A stretch of DNA of 64,000 bases from Mucilaginibacter sp. SG564. Its GTDB lineage: Bacteria > Bacteroidota > Bacteroidia > Sphingobacteriales > Sphingobacteriaceae. Of this stretch, positions 52,363-61,158 are shown piece by piece (position 1 is the stretch's first letter; each line of letters starts with the position of its first letter). Location of the stretch: the NCBI RefSeq assembly GCF_013149275.1, contig NZ_JABGNA010000004.1:248001-312000 (forward strand), written 5' to 3'. The notes under the pieces are model-generated. The model made no database searches and had not been told where the DNA came from. It saw only the letters and a program-made list of their open reading frames with translations. A program made the translations under genes and the position numbers.

Positions 52363-53391
52363 TTATCCCTTTTTAAACTTCAAAGCTAATTGCTGCAGCA
52401 TATCGTCATCAACGGGCTTAGCGGGTTCCTCCTTCTTTTTAAAAGGTTTAGGAGGATATTGTGTACGGGTATGATCGGGCTTGGTAAATTCTTTTTTAGG
52501 GTAATCGGTTCTTGGGGTATCCGCTTTAGGGATTTGTTGCTCTGATTTTGGCTGATTTGCCGCTTTAGCCTGGCGTTCCGCCGCTTTTTTACCATTCCAA
52601 CGGGTATAAATCTCCTCGAGTTTGCGTTTGGTGTACAGCGGAAAATCGCCCTGCATCATCCAGGAATAATAGCTTGGTTCTACATTAAATACGTCCTCAA
52701 CGCGTTTACCTTTGTGTTTACCAAAGTTGATCAACTCTTCGCCCTGGTCATTAAAAACCATACGACCAGCAAAATCAACCGGTTTGCTTAAATTGGTAAA
52801 ATTATGCAGCGCCTCTACATTACCCACAACCGGTACAGTAACATTTCCTTTTTTATCCTCCCACTGAACATTTTCATAACGCTCTATTTGTGCCAGTAAT
52901 ACCTCCATGGTGGCGCGGGTATCCGCTTCGGCAGAGTGAGCATTCTCAATAACTTTATTACAGTAAAACTGATAGGCGGCCTTTAATGTACGCTGCTCCA
53001 TCTGGTGAAATATATTTTGCACATCCACAAAATGACGCTCGTCCAGGTTAAATGAAACTCCCGCACGCAAAAACTCCTCCATCAGCATGGGGATATCGAA
53101 TTTATTAGAATTATAACCCGCCAAATCGCTTTCGCCAATAAATTCTGCTACAGCCTGCCCTATTTCTTTAAATAACAATTCATCTTTGATGTGTTCATCA
53201 TAGATACCATGTACCAGCGACGACTCCAGGGGAATAGGCATTCCAGGGTTAACGCGCCAGGTTTTTACCTCCTCGCTCCCATCCGGGTTTAGTTTTATTA
53301 CAGAGATTTCAACTATACGGTCGGCGCCAATATTGGTACCCGTTGTTTCCAGGTCGAAAAAAGCAAGAGGGCGTTTTAAATTTAATTTCAT
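52363..53391 (-). CDS. DnaQ-like 3'-5' exonuclease with DUF3820 domain
   Basis: A 342-residue nuclease. The exonuclease domain (about 8-180) carries FFDLETTGTNIGADRIVEIS (Exo I, DEDD acidic residues), GYNSNKFDIPMLMEEF (Exo II) and HSAEADTRATMEVL (Exo III, DEDDh type). A DUF3820 module follows (about 215-262: INFGKHKGKRVEDVFNVEPSYYSWMMQGDF), which often accompanies DnaQ-like exonucleases and may bind nucleic acid. The C-terminal tail is basic and proline-rich. It is probably a repair or proofreading nuclease separate from the replicative polymerase. It faces queG across the terminator repeat. Confidence 0.93.
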   Translation of the reverse strand: MKLNLKRPLAFFDLETTGTNIGADRIVEISVIKLNPDGSEEVKTWRVNPGMPIPLESSLVHGIYDEHIKDELLFKEIGQAVAEFIGESDLAGYNSNKFDIPMLMEEFLRAGVSFNLDERHFVDVQNIFHQMEQRTLKAAYQFYCNKVIENAHSAEADTRATMEVLLAQIERYENVQWEDKKGNVTVPVVGNVEALHNFTNLSKPVDFAGRMVFNDQGEELINFGKHKGKRVEDVFNVEPSYYSWMMQGDFPLYTKRKLEEIYTRWNGKKAAERQAKAANQPKSEQQIPKADTPRTDYPKKEFTKPDHTRTQYPPKPFKKKEEPAKPVDDDMLQQLALKFKKG

Positions 53392-53526
53392 TTTAAAAGT
53401 ATCAATGGTAGATAGTACAAAGGTCGCAAATGTCCTAAAAAGAATTAGCAGAATAAATTTTTTAATTTATTTAATATAAACGTTTTATTTTTAATTTAAT
53501 ACCTTCCTATTTTATCACAATAGCAC

Positions 53527-55500
53527 ATGAAGAAACTTTTACTTATTACCCTTTTATTCATTGGTTTACAACACCTTGCTTCGGCACAAGACTTTAAAGA
53601 AGGTTTTGTACAGGAAGAAGTAGACATGCAACGGTATGATAAAGATACCGCTGCACACGCCGTGTACTTAAATGAATTTGGCAATTCGAGGATCGATATC
53701 GCCGGTGACGACCACATCAGGCTTATTTATAAATACCACGCCAAAATAAAAATACTCGACAATAAGGGTTTCTCTAATGGCACTATCGAGATCCCTATAC
53801 ACAATAGTGACGATGTATCCGAAGAAGTGACGGATATAACCGGTACTACTTATTATAAGGATGACAATGGACTAATGCAAAAAATTGAGCTTGACCCTAA
53901 AAAGGTATTCAAGACAAAAGACTATAAATATGGTAGTACCGTTAAATTCGCCCTGCCTGGCCTGCGTAACGGCTGTGTTATTGAGTTTAGGTATACATTG
54001 ATATCGCCTTATTGGGACAGCTTCCGTAAATGGGAATTCCAGGACGAGATACCCAAGATCTACTCCCAGTACGAAGTGCATATCCCTGGTTTCTGGACGT
54101 TCAATGCCTCACTAAGAGGCCCGTATAAACTCACAAAAACCACCTCCGAACTGGAACGCGAATGCTTTACCTCGCACGGGTCAAAAAGCGATTGCTCTCA
54201 CCTGACTTATGCCATGAAAGATATTCCGGCTTTTGTGGCCGAGGATTACATGACCTCGCCAAAGAATTTTTTATCGGCCATATATTTTGAATTAGTAGAG
54301 TGGACAAACCCTTATACCAGTGTTAAAACTTTGGTGAGTAAGGAATGGAAAGATATAGACCGCCAGCTTAAGATCGAAGACGCGTTTGGATCACAGCTAA
54401 AGCGAAAAGACCTGATGAAAGAGCGCATGGCAGCGGTAATAGCCGGTAAAACCACCGAACTGGACAAGGCCACAGCCATATATGCCTATCTGCAAAAATG
54501 GTATAAATGGAACGACTATTGGGGAATTTATAGTCCCGATGGTATTAAACGCGCCATGGATGCCCACACAGGCAGTATAGCTGATATCAACCTAACCTTG
54601 ATCACTGCCTTAAATGCCGCTGGTGTTAATACCGAAGCCGTGCTGTTATCAACCCGCGAACATGGTAATATCAATACGCTTTATCCTGTAATAAGCGATT
54701 TTAACTATGTAATAGCTAAAGCCAATATTGATGGAAAATCCTATTATCTGGATGCTACTGATCCTCTGTTGTCTTTCGGGTTGCTTCAACTTAAATGCTT
54801 GAATGATAAAGGCCGGGTGATAAGTCTTGACAAACCATCATACTGGGTTGAACTAAGTTCGTTACAAAAAACCAGTGAGATCCACACACTTGATCTTACC
54901 CTGCTTGATAACGGGAAGATCAAAGGCACCATCACCAATTATTATAATGGCTATAATGCATATACGCATCGTAAAGCGATCAAAAAATTCAACTCGGTTG
55001 ATGAATATATAGAGGATCTTGACGCGAAATTGCCCAAAATCAAGATATTAAAATCAAATATCAGCAATTTGGATAGCCTTAATCAACCGCTGGGCGAAAT
55101 ACTTGAAGTTGAAATAGATGCTTTTGAAAATATGAACAAGGCCCGCCTGGTATTTAATCCTTTCTTTTGGGAAAAAAGAACTACCAATCCCTTTAAACTT
55201 GCCGAACGTGACTACCCGGTTGACTGGGGTATGGCGAGCGACAACAGGATGGTATTAAATATGCACCTGCCTGCACAATATGCCATTGAAACCCCACCCC
55301 AGGTAGTGGCTTTTGCCTTACCCAATAACGGCGGTATGTTTGCCACTAATTTTGATAGCCACGATAACGAGTTTTCCTTTTCAAATATCACACGGTTTAC
55401 CAAGGCTATTTATTTCCCCGAAGAATATCCTTATCTCAAAGAATTATATAACAAGATTGTCCTTACCGAAAAAACGGACATGGTTTTCAAGAAAAAATAA
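53527..55500 (+). CDS. DUF3857/transglutaminase-like exported protein, apparently catalytically dead
   Basis: A 657-residue exported protein (signal peptide about 1-20, ending ASAQD). It shows a DUF3857 beta-domain (about 55-215) followed by a transglutaminase-like domain (about 270-425). The catalytic triad is not intact: the usual Cys region reads HTGSIADINLTLITALN with Ser in place of Cys, and the His region reads DFNYVIAKANID with Tyr after Asn. Only the Asp region (YYLDATDP) is kept. It is probably a pseudoenzyme acting through binding. The stop overlaps the next gene's start (TAATG), so the two are translationally coupled and probably work together. Confidence 0.85.
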   Translation: MKKLLLITLLFIGLQHLASAQDFKEGFVQEEVDMQRYDKDTAAHAVYLNEFGNSRIDIAGDDHIRLIYKYHAKIKILDNKGFSNGTIEIPIHNSDDVSEEVTDITGTTYYKDDNGLMQKIELDPKKVFKTKDYKYGSTVKFALPGLRNGCVIEFRYTLISPYWDSFRKWEFQDEIPKIYSQYEVHIPGFWTFNASLRGPYKLTKTTSELERECFTSHGSKSDCSHLTYAMKDIPAFVAEDYMTSPKNFLSAIYFELVEWTNPYTSVKTLVSKEWKDIDRQLKIEDAFGSQLKRKDLMKERMAAVIAGKTTELDKATAIYAYLQKWYKWNDYWGIYSPDGIKRAMDAHTGSIADINLTLITALNAAGVNTEAVLLSTREHGNINTLYPVISDFNYVIAKANIDGKSYYLDATDPLLSFGLLQLKCLNDKGRVISLDKPSYWVELSSLQKTSEIHTLDLTLLDNGKIKGTITNYYNGYNAYTHRKAIKKFNSVDEYIEDLDAKLPKIKILKSNISNLDSLNQPLGEILEVEIDAFENMNKARLVFNPFFWEKRTTNPFKLAERDYPVDWGMASDNRMVLNMHLPAQYAIETPPQVVAFALPNNGGMFATNFDSHDNEFSFSNITRFTKAIYFPEEYPYLKELYNKIVLTEKTDMVFKKK

Positions 55501-57410
55501 TGAGAACAAGTTTATTACTATTTTTTTTACTGATCATAAGCATGGCTGCCGGGGCACAGGATAACTATGATGTTTCACTGATTTCCAAAGATCTGTTGCC
55601 CTATGCCAGCGCGGTGGTGCGTAATAACGAAGTGAACGTTGAGGTAAAGGATTATGATAATACACTTTATCACATCAAAACCGCGGTTACTATTTTAAAT
55701 AAAAATGGCAATAATATAGCCGACATAGTGGTTTGGCATGATAAAACCAATATCATAAAAGGCATTAAAGGCATAGTTTACAACCAGTTTGGCAAACCGG
55801 TTAAAAAGTTTTCGGAAAGTGATTTTGAAGATGTAAACGCTCATGACGGGTTTTCGTTATTCTGGGATCTGAAGGTTAAACATTACAACCCCGCGGTAAC
55901 CGATTACCCCTACACCATTGTTTATGAATATGAAGTAAAATCAAAACAATCGCTTTTCTTTGAGAGCTGGGAGCCTAACTCCACCACCGGGCAAGCCGTT
56001 GAAAAAAGTTCATACACTTTTAGCTGCAAACCCGATTTTGGTATCCGGTATAAAGAGACCAATATACCCACCAAAGTAGCCATAGGTACAAACAAGGATG
56101 GCTATAAAACCTATACCTGGCAAATCAATAACTTAAAAGCCGTTAAGGATGAACCTTATAGCCCTAATGCTGATAAATATCTAAGCAGCGTTAGGATAGC
56201 TCCCCAAAAATTCAGCTATGAAGGAGTTACCGGCGCATTCAGCAATTGGAAAGAGATGGGAAAATGGATGTATGATAAACTACTGGTTAGCCGTTTACAG
56301 GTACCTGCTACTACAGCAGCATACATGAAACAGCTCACCGATGGCATTACAGACCCTAAATTGAAAGCCAAAAAGATATACGAGTATATGCAGGATAAAA
56401 CCCATTACATCAGCGTACAGGTGGGTATTGGTGGCTATCAACCCTTTTTGGCTGCCGATGTAGATCAACAAAACTATGGCGATTGCAAAGCTCTGGTAAA
56501 TTATACCCAGGCCCTGCTCAAAACGGTAAACATCGACTCCTATTACTGTATTGTAAAAGCGGGCAGTACCAAAAAGAGCCCCTTAAATGATTTTGCCAGC
56601 ATGGATCAGTTCAACCATGTTATTTTATGCCTGCCTTTTAAAAATGATACTACTTTTTTAGAATGTACCAGCCAGAAAATACCTTTTGGCTTCCTGAGTG
56701 ATTTTACCGACGATCGTAACGTATTAGCCTGTACACCAGAGGGTGGCAAATTGTTGCATACCCCCAAATACACTGCTCAAAATAATCTGCAGGAGCGTAA
56801 AGCCTCTTTCATTTTAGATGCGCAAGGCAATTTATCGGGCCAGATGCAAACCGTTTTTAAAGGCACTCAATATGATAACCGGGAAGGTATAATTGAAGAG
56901 GCCCCCAAAGAGCGGGTAAAAAACCTGCAAAAAGAATATGCCATCAACAATATGAATATTGAAAAGGCCGATTTTAAACAAGATAAGAGCCTGCAACCCG
57001 TAACTACCGAAACCATTAAACTGAGCGCCGGTGAGTATGGGTCTGTAAACGATGGTAAAATAACTTTCCTGGCCAATGCCACCAATAGGGCCCACACCGT
57101 TCCGCGTGAGGTTCGGAACCGGCGTAACGAGGTGTACATTAACCGGGGTTATACCGACGAAGACGAGATAGTTTATGCCCTACCGGCAGGTTATCACGTA
57201 GACCTGCGGCCAACCGATGTTTCCATTAACAAGCCATTTGGCAAATTTTCGGCAACTATAACCGTAAAGGAAAACGAATTGGTTTATAAACGCCGTGTGC
57301 AGCTTATTGACGGAACTTACAGTAAGGATATTTATCAGGATCTGATAGATTTTTACCAGGCTATTGTAGAGAGTGACGATAATAATGTAACCCTGGTTAA
57401 AGGTAACTAA
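55500..57410 (+). CDS. DUF3857/transglutaminase-like exported protein, apparently active
   Basis: A 636-residue exported protein (signal peptide about 1-19, ending AGAQ). DUF3857 lies at about 45-210 and the transglutaminase domain at about 255-420. Here the nucleophile Cys is present in NYGDCKALVNYTQALL, the His in DQFNHVILCLP, and an acidic residue in FLECTSQKIP. It is thus likely an active cysteine transamidase or peptidase, in contrast to the coupled upstream paralogue. The pair could form a hetero-complex at the cell envelope. Its last bases overlap a small gene on the opposite strand by 14 bp. Confidence 0.85.
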   Translation: MRTSLLLFFLLIISMAAGAQDNYDVSLISKDLLPYASAVVRNNEVNVEVKDYDNTLYHIKTAVTILNKNGNNIADIVVWHDKTNIIKGIKGIVYNQFGKPVKKFSESDFEDVNAHDGFSLFWDLKVKHYNPAVTDYPYTIVYEYEVKSKQSLFFESWEPNSTTGQAVEKSSYTFSCKPDFGIRYKETNIPTKVAIGTNKDGYKTYTWQINNLKAVKDEPYSPNADKYLSSVRIAPQKFSYEGVTGAFSNWKEMGKWMYDKLLVSRLQVPATTAAYMKQLTDGITDPKLKAKKIYEYMQDKTHYISVQVGIGGYQPFLAADVDQQNYGDCKALVNYTQALLKTVNIDSYYCIVKAGSTKKSPLNDFASMDQFNHVILCLPFKNDTTFLECTSQKIPFGFLSDFTDDRNVLACTPEGGKLLHTPKYTAQNNLQERKASFILDAQGNLSGQMQTVFKGTQYDNREGIIEEAPKERVKNLQKEYAINNMNIEKADFKQDKSLQPVTTETIKLSAGEYGSVNDGKITFLANATNRAHTVPREVRNRRNEVYINRGYTDEDEIVYALPAGYHVDLRPTDVSINKPFGKFSATITVKENELVYKRRVQLIDGTYSKDIYQDLIDFYQAIVESDDNNVTLVKGN

Positions 57411-57525
57411 ATATCACAATACCGAGTATAATGCCGATGATCATCACCAGGTAAAGCAAAATTTCGTTACCTGCAAAACGCTTATATTTAGTCCAGAAGG
57501 AGTAATTCTCTTTTTGATCTGACAT
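57397..57525 (-). CDS. Small single-pass membrane protein, 42 residues
   Basis: A short frame from ATG 57525 to TAA 57397, too short for ordinary ORF lists. It reads MSDQKENYSFWTKYKRFAGN, then a hydrophobic helix ILLYLVMIIGIILGIVIF and a short end. A lysine/arginine-rich N-terminus followed by one transmembrane helix fits an inner membrane microprotein. A -7 box TAATTTTG lies on the same strand at 57540-57533, 7 bp before the start. It overlaps the end of the DUF3857 gene by 14 bp. It could still be chance, since no related protein is known to me. Confidence 0.5.
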   Translation of the reverse strand: MSDQKENYSFWTKYKRFAGNEILLYLVMIIGIILGIVIFSYL

Positions 57526-57570
57526 AATGCGGCAAAATTACCAATTAAATTAAAACTACGGGATACAGAT

Positions 57571-58326
57571 ATGGTAAATGAAGAAAACGAAATAAAAAAA
57601 GAATTTCAGTTAGAGCGTGTTATACTTTTTAGCGATGCCGTATTCGCTATCATCATTACCATTATGGTTTTGGAGATAAAATTGCCCGAAGGTTTGCATC
57701 ATTCCAATGCCCAACAAATAAATGAGGCTTTTAAAGAACTGGTACCCAAATTTTTAGGCTACGCATTTAGTTTTGCTTTAATCGGTAATTACTGGTACAG
57801 GCATTTACAGCTATTCAGTTTTCTGAAAGATTACAATCTTAACCTCATCATCCTGAACTTGCTCTTTCTCTTTTGTGTCTCCATGTTTCCATTCGCGGTA
57901 ACTTTTGTAACCGCAGGCTTTGACATTATAAAGTACAGCTGGGGGCTATTTTCCTATATCGGCATTATATTCCTGGTGAATCTCTCGCAAACCATGATCG
58001 GCTATTATCTCATTATAAATAAAGCCTCATTATGCTTAAATACCAATAATATGGAAGCTGTACTGAGATGGAAGGTACAACGTCTGAATTTTGTTATCGT
58101 GCCTTTGGGTTTTGCATGTATGGCACTCATCATCTGGCTTAAATTAGATTCGCAAATATTATTGTACTTTGTAGGTGTGTATGGCATACTGGTAGCCGGG
58201 TTGAACAGGAAATACTATCCGGATCAAAACAATTCTGCACCTATACTCTTCCGGCTCCTCAGATCCCGCAGAAAAACCGCGGCACAACCGGTTAAGAAGA
58301 AAAGCATAACCAAAAGAAAATCTTAA
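57571..58326 (+). CDS. TMEM175 family potassium channel-like protein (DUF1211)
   Basis: A 251-residue integral membrane protein with six transmembrane helices (about 15-38, 55-75, 90-110, 120-145, 165-185 and 195-215). The family hallmark FSDAVFAIIITIMVLEIKLPE lies in the first helix at about 14-36. Bacterial TMEM175 proteins form tetrameric potassium-selective channels. The C-terminal tail is rich in Lys and Arg (RSRRKTAAQPVKKKSITKRKS). It is a single gene between the small membrane protein and NlpC/P60, facing the latter. Confidence 0.92.
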   Translation: MVNEENEIKKEFQLERVILFSDAVFAIIITIMVLEIKLPEGLHHSNAQQINEAFKELVPKFLGYAFSFALIGNYWYRHLQLFSFLKDYNLNLIILNLLFLFCVSMFPFAVTFVTAGFDIIKYSWGLFSYIGIIFLVNLSQTMIGYYLIINKASLCLNTNNMEAVLRWKVQRLNFVIVPLGFACMALIIWLKLDSQILLYFVGVYGILVAGLNRKYYPDQNNSAPILFRLLRSRRKTAAQPVKKKSITKRKS

Positions 58327-58335
58327 ACCGACTGA

Positions 58336-58914
58336 TTATTTACCCGCACTGGCGTCGGTAACGCTCGTATCTGCTATAATAGAACCCGCACGCGAAAAAT
58401 ATTTATACATGGAAGGATCGCGCAGGCGAACGATGATCACTCCACGCCTGGAACTGGCATGCACCACATATCCATTTTGCAGATATACGCCCACATGGCT
58501 AAACTGTTTGCCATCAAAATCAAAGAAAACCAGATCTCCTTCTTTCAGATCCTCTTCGTATTTACGTTTGATCACGGTGATTTGCTTGCTGGTCATCCGC
58601 GGGATGGTAATACCATAAACCTGCTGTTCCAGTAAAAAAACAAGCCCCGAACAATCAACACCATTCTGATCCAGGCCACCAAATTTATAGGGAACCCCCA
58701 TCCACTGATCAATGAATGTATATAACCTGCCATTTTGAATATCACTCCTATCCACGCCCATAATTTGTGAATACTTATCGGCCATTTCGGTCTTCGGTTT
58801 CACAATTTCGCCGGGCTGCCCTTTCATTGCTGCCTTACGCGAATGGCAGGATGTTAGTACCAGCGGCACAAAAAACATGGCAAACAGGTAAAACAGATGG
58901 CGGTGTTTAGTCAT
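58336..58914 (-). CDS. NlpC/P60 family lipoprotein
   Basis: A 192-residue lipoprotein (lipobox VLTSC with Cys23). It carries a cysteine peptidase domain from about residue 65 and probably cuts peptidoglycan stem peptides. The catalytic Cys88 lies in GVDCSGLVFLL and His140 in FSHVGVYLQNG; H152 in YVVHASS is the third polar residue of the site. The KGDLVFF-like EGDLVFFDFDG is in place. It is convergent with TMEM175 with only 9 bp between stops. The upstream 180 bp contain an inverted repeat. Confidence 0.93.
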   Translation of the reverse strand: MTKHRHLFYLFAMFFVPLVLTSCHSRKAAMKGQPGEIVKPKTEMADKYSQIMGVDRSDIQNGRLYTFIDQWMGVPYKFGGLDQNGVDCSGLVFLLEQQVYGITIPRMTSKQITVIKRKYEEDLKEGDLVFFDFDGKQFSHVGVYLQNGYVVHASSRRGVIIVRLRDPSMYKYFSRAGSIIADTSVTDASAGK

Positions 58915-58975
58915 GAAGTAAAATTATACTTAACCAATAGTTATTTAATATGGATATTTTTAACATATTAACAAT

Positions 58976-59092
58976 GGGCCTCAGATGTGCAGATATGTAA
59001 ATGTGCGGGGGTGCAGATGAGGATAATTTATTGATGATTTAATTTTTCAATTTGCACATCCGCACATTTACATATCCGCACATCTCAGACCC
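58976..59092. repeat. Inverted repeat with GTGCAGAT/GTGCGGAT units
   Basis: Arms at 58976-59015 and 59053-59092 are 40 bp each and pair at 35 positions across a 37-bp centre. Each arm contains ATGTGC-type units in tandem (AGATGTGC, AAATGTGC and GGTGC). The element sits just past the stop of the first S9 peptidase gene and upstream of the NlpC start. It may act as a terminator-like structure but is more likely a dispersed intergenic repeat. Confidence 0.75.
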
Positions 59093-59096
59093 ACAT

Positions 59097-61088
59097 CTAA
59101 AATCGGGGCTGGGGGGTTAAATACTTCCCGAACCAATCAATATAACGCTGCACCCTGTCTACCTGGTAACTCGGTATACTGATGCCATGATATTGTCCCG
59201 GGTAAAGCACCAGCTCCGTTGGTATGCCTTGCGAACGGAGTGCCTCATACATCTGCTCGCCACCAGAGGTTGGCACATTGAAATCCTTTAAGCCCGACAT
59301 AAACAGAGTTGGGGTCTTGATCTTATCGGCATGAAAAAACGGATACGATAGTTTAATATATTTATCGGCATTCTTCCACGGAACACCCAACTCGTTATCA
59401 TACTGAACCACCCATTGGTCGCTGCCATAAATGGATAGTTGCAAGGCACTGCCCGCCCCGCTTGCCGCGGCTTTAAAACGGGGATCGGTAGCTATGGTAT
59501 AATCTGTTAATATGCCCCCATAACTCCAGCCGCCTATCCCCAGTCGTTGCGGGTCGGCAATGCCTGTTTTCACCAATTCATCAACCGCACCCAGCAGATC
59601 CTTCACTTCCTTATTGCCCCAATCGGCATAAATGGCCTTGGTGTACTCCAATCCACGGCCTGTACTCCCTCTATAATTAACTGCGGCAACGGCATAACCA
59701 GAACTCGCTAATACTTGCCTGGTGGCATCAAACTCAAACTCATCCTGATCTGTTGGGCCGCCGTGTATGTATAAGATAAAAGGCAGTTTTTGGGTTACTA
59801 AACTATCCGGAGTATACAATATCCCCGATACCAGCGTACCATCGCTGCTGAACGATTGGAAACCTTTTACATAAGCCAGCTTCACCTTGCTAAGCCATTT
59901 ATCCTGATGAAAAGTAAGCCGGCGGATCTTTCCGTTTTCAATAGCCACCAATTCATGCGGCATATACGGATTGGTCATCTTAGCTATCCAATTGCCCGGC
60001 GAATGCGCTATCAGAGTTTCAAAACTGCATTGGTTACCTTTATTAATTATAGTAGATTTACGGAGCAACAGATTATACTGGGCCACGTACCGGATCCGGT
60101 CATTACTTACCAGGTAAATGATGTTCTTACTATCCTTACTCCAGGCATGGTTGCTCACCGGCCTGTCCAGTTGCGCGGTAAGTATCTTATTATTTTTACC
60201 ATCAGCATCCATAATACAAAGCACATCATGCTGGTAAATAAAATAATCGGCATCGCTGGTTGAGCGCAGATAAGCGATATACTTACCATCGGGGCTCCAT
60301 AGTGGTTTAATATCGTGCCCGGTAAAAGTGGTCAGTTGCTGGGCTTCTGCTCCGCTTTTGGCTTCAATGGTAAAAATGTCTGAGTTTTCGTTTTTATCCG
60401 GATCATCGGTATGGTTACTTACAAAAGCTATGGTTTTACCATTCGGGCTCCAAACCGGCGAATCATCATCCATATCGCCCCGGGTTAGGGTATCCAACTT
60501 TTTAGTGTCGATATCATAAACATACAGGTGCGTATGTCTGTGCTGCAGATAGCCCTCAATATCCTGCTTAAAATGATAACGGTCTATTTTGATGGGAGCG
60601 ATCGTTTTGGGTTCGGGTTTACCACCATTTTCAGGATCTTTAATGGTAAGTGCCAATCTTTTACTATCCGGCGACCATACATAATCCTGCAATTCCCCTT
60701 TTATATCGGTTAGCTTATGCCCTTCGCCGCCCCTGCGATCCATTAGCCAAACTTGTCCGCCGTTTTTGGAATCTTTTTCGGATATAAAGGATACATATTT
60801 ACCATCGGGGCTCCATTTTGGTGTCGAAGCCGGGTCATCGCCAAAAGTAAGCTGAATAGATTGTTTGCCATCATAACTCTGCATCCAGATGTGTGATACC
60901 CTTTTGTCCTTAGCCGAATCAACCTCGGCCAAACTATAGGCTATCCATTTACCATCGGGCGAAAGCTGCGGCTCATCCAAAGTGGGGATATGATAAAAAT
61001 CGGTTGGTTTAAACGGCTTTTTAACCGTTTGGGCCAAAGCGTTGCTGCAGAGCCCAACTAAAATAAATAATAAAGTCTTCGTATTCAT
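59097..61088 (-). CDS. S9 family peptidase, copy 1
   Basis: A 663-residue exported prolyl-oligopeptidase-family serine peptidase (signal peptide about 1-19, ending LAQT). The N-terminal part is a TolB/WD40-like beta-propeller with repeated SPDGK motifs (WSPDGKYVSF, WSPDGKTIAF and WSPDGKYIAY). The C-terminal hydrolase domain (about 420-663) has the nucleophile serine in GGWSYGGI near residue 520 and the His in LYPGQYHGIS. HGGPTDQD marks the oxyanion-hole side. It cleaves short peptides, likely dipeptidyl or acyl-aminoacyl type. It is a tandem copy of the gene 70 bp upstream and is clearly similar along its whole length. Confidence 0.95.
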   Translation of the reverse strand: MNTKTLLFILVGLCSNALAQTVKKPFKPTDFYHIPTLDEPQLSPDGKWIAYSLAEVDSAKDKRVSHIWMQSYDGKQSIQLTFGDDPASTPKWSPDGKYVSFISEKDSKNGGQVWLMDRRGGEGHKLTDIKGELQDYVWSPDSKRLALTIKDPENGGKPEPKTIAPIKIDRYHFKQDIEGYLQHRHTHLYVYDIDTKKLDTLTRGDMDDDSPVWSPNGKTIAFVSNHTDDPDKNENSDIFTIEAKSGAEAQQLTTFTGHDIKPLWSPDGKYIAYLRSTSDADYFIYQHDVLCIMDADGKNNKILTAQLDRPVSNHAWSKDSKNIIYLVSNDRIRYVAQYNLLLRKSTIINKGNQCSFETLIAHSPGNWIAKMTNPYMPHELVAIENGKIRRLTFHQDKWLSKVKLAYVKGFQSFSSDGTLVSGILYTPDSLVTQKLPFILYIHGGPTDQDEFEFDATRQVLASSGYAVAAVNYRGSTGRGLEYTKAIYADWGNKEVKDLLGAVDELVKTGIADPQRLGIGGWSYGGILTDYTIATDPRFKAAASGAGSALQLSIYGSDQWVVQYDNELGVPWKNADKYIKLSYPFFHADKIKTPTLFMSGLKDFNVPTSGGEQMYEALRSQGIPTELVLYPGQYHGISIPSYQVDRVQRYIDWFGKYLTPQPRF

Positions 61089-61158
61089 TATATCAACTAT
61101 TCGGATACTTCAATATCGTATTGCAAATCAAAACTCTCCCTTCAGGGGGCAGGGGGAC

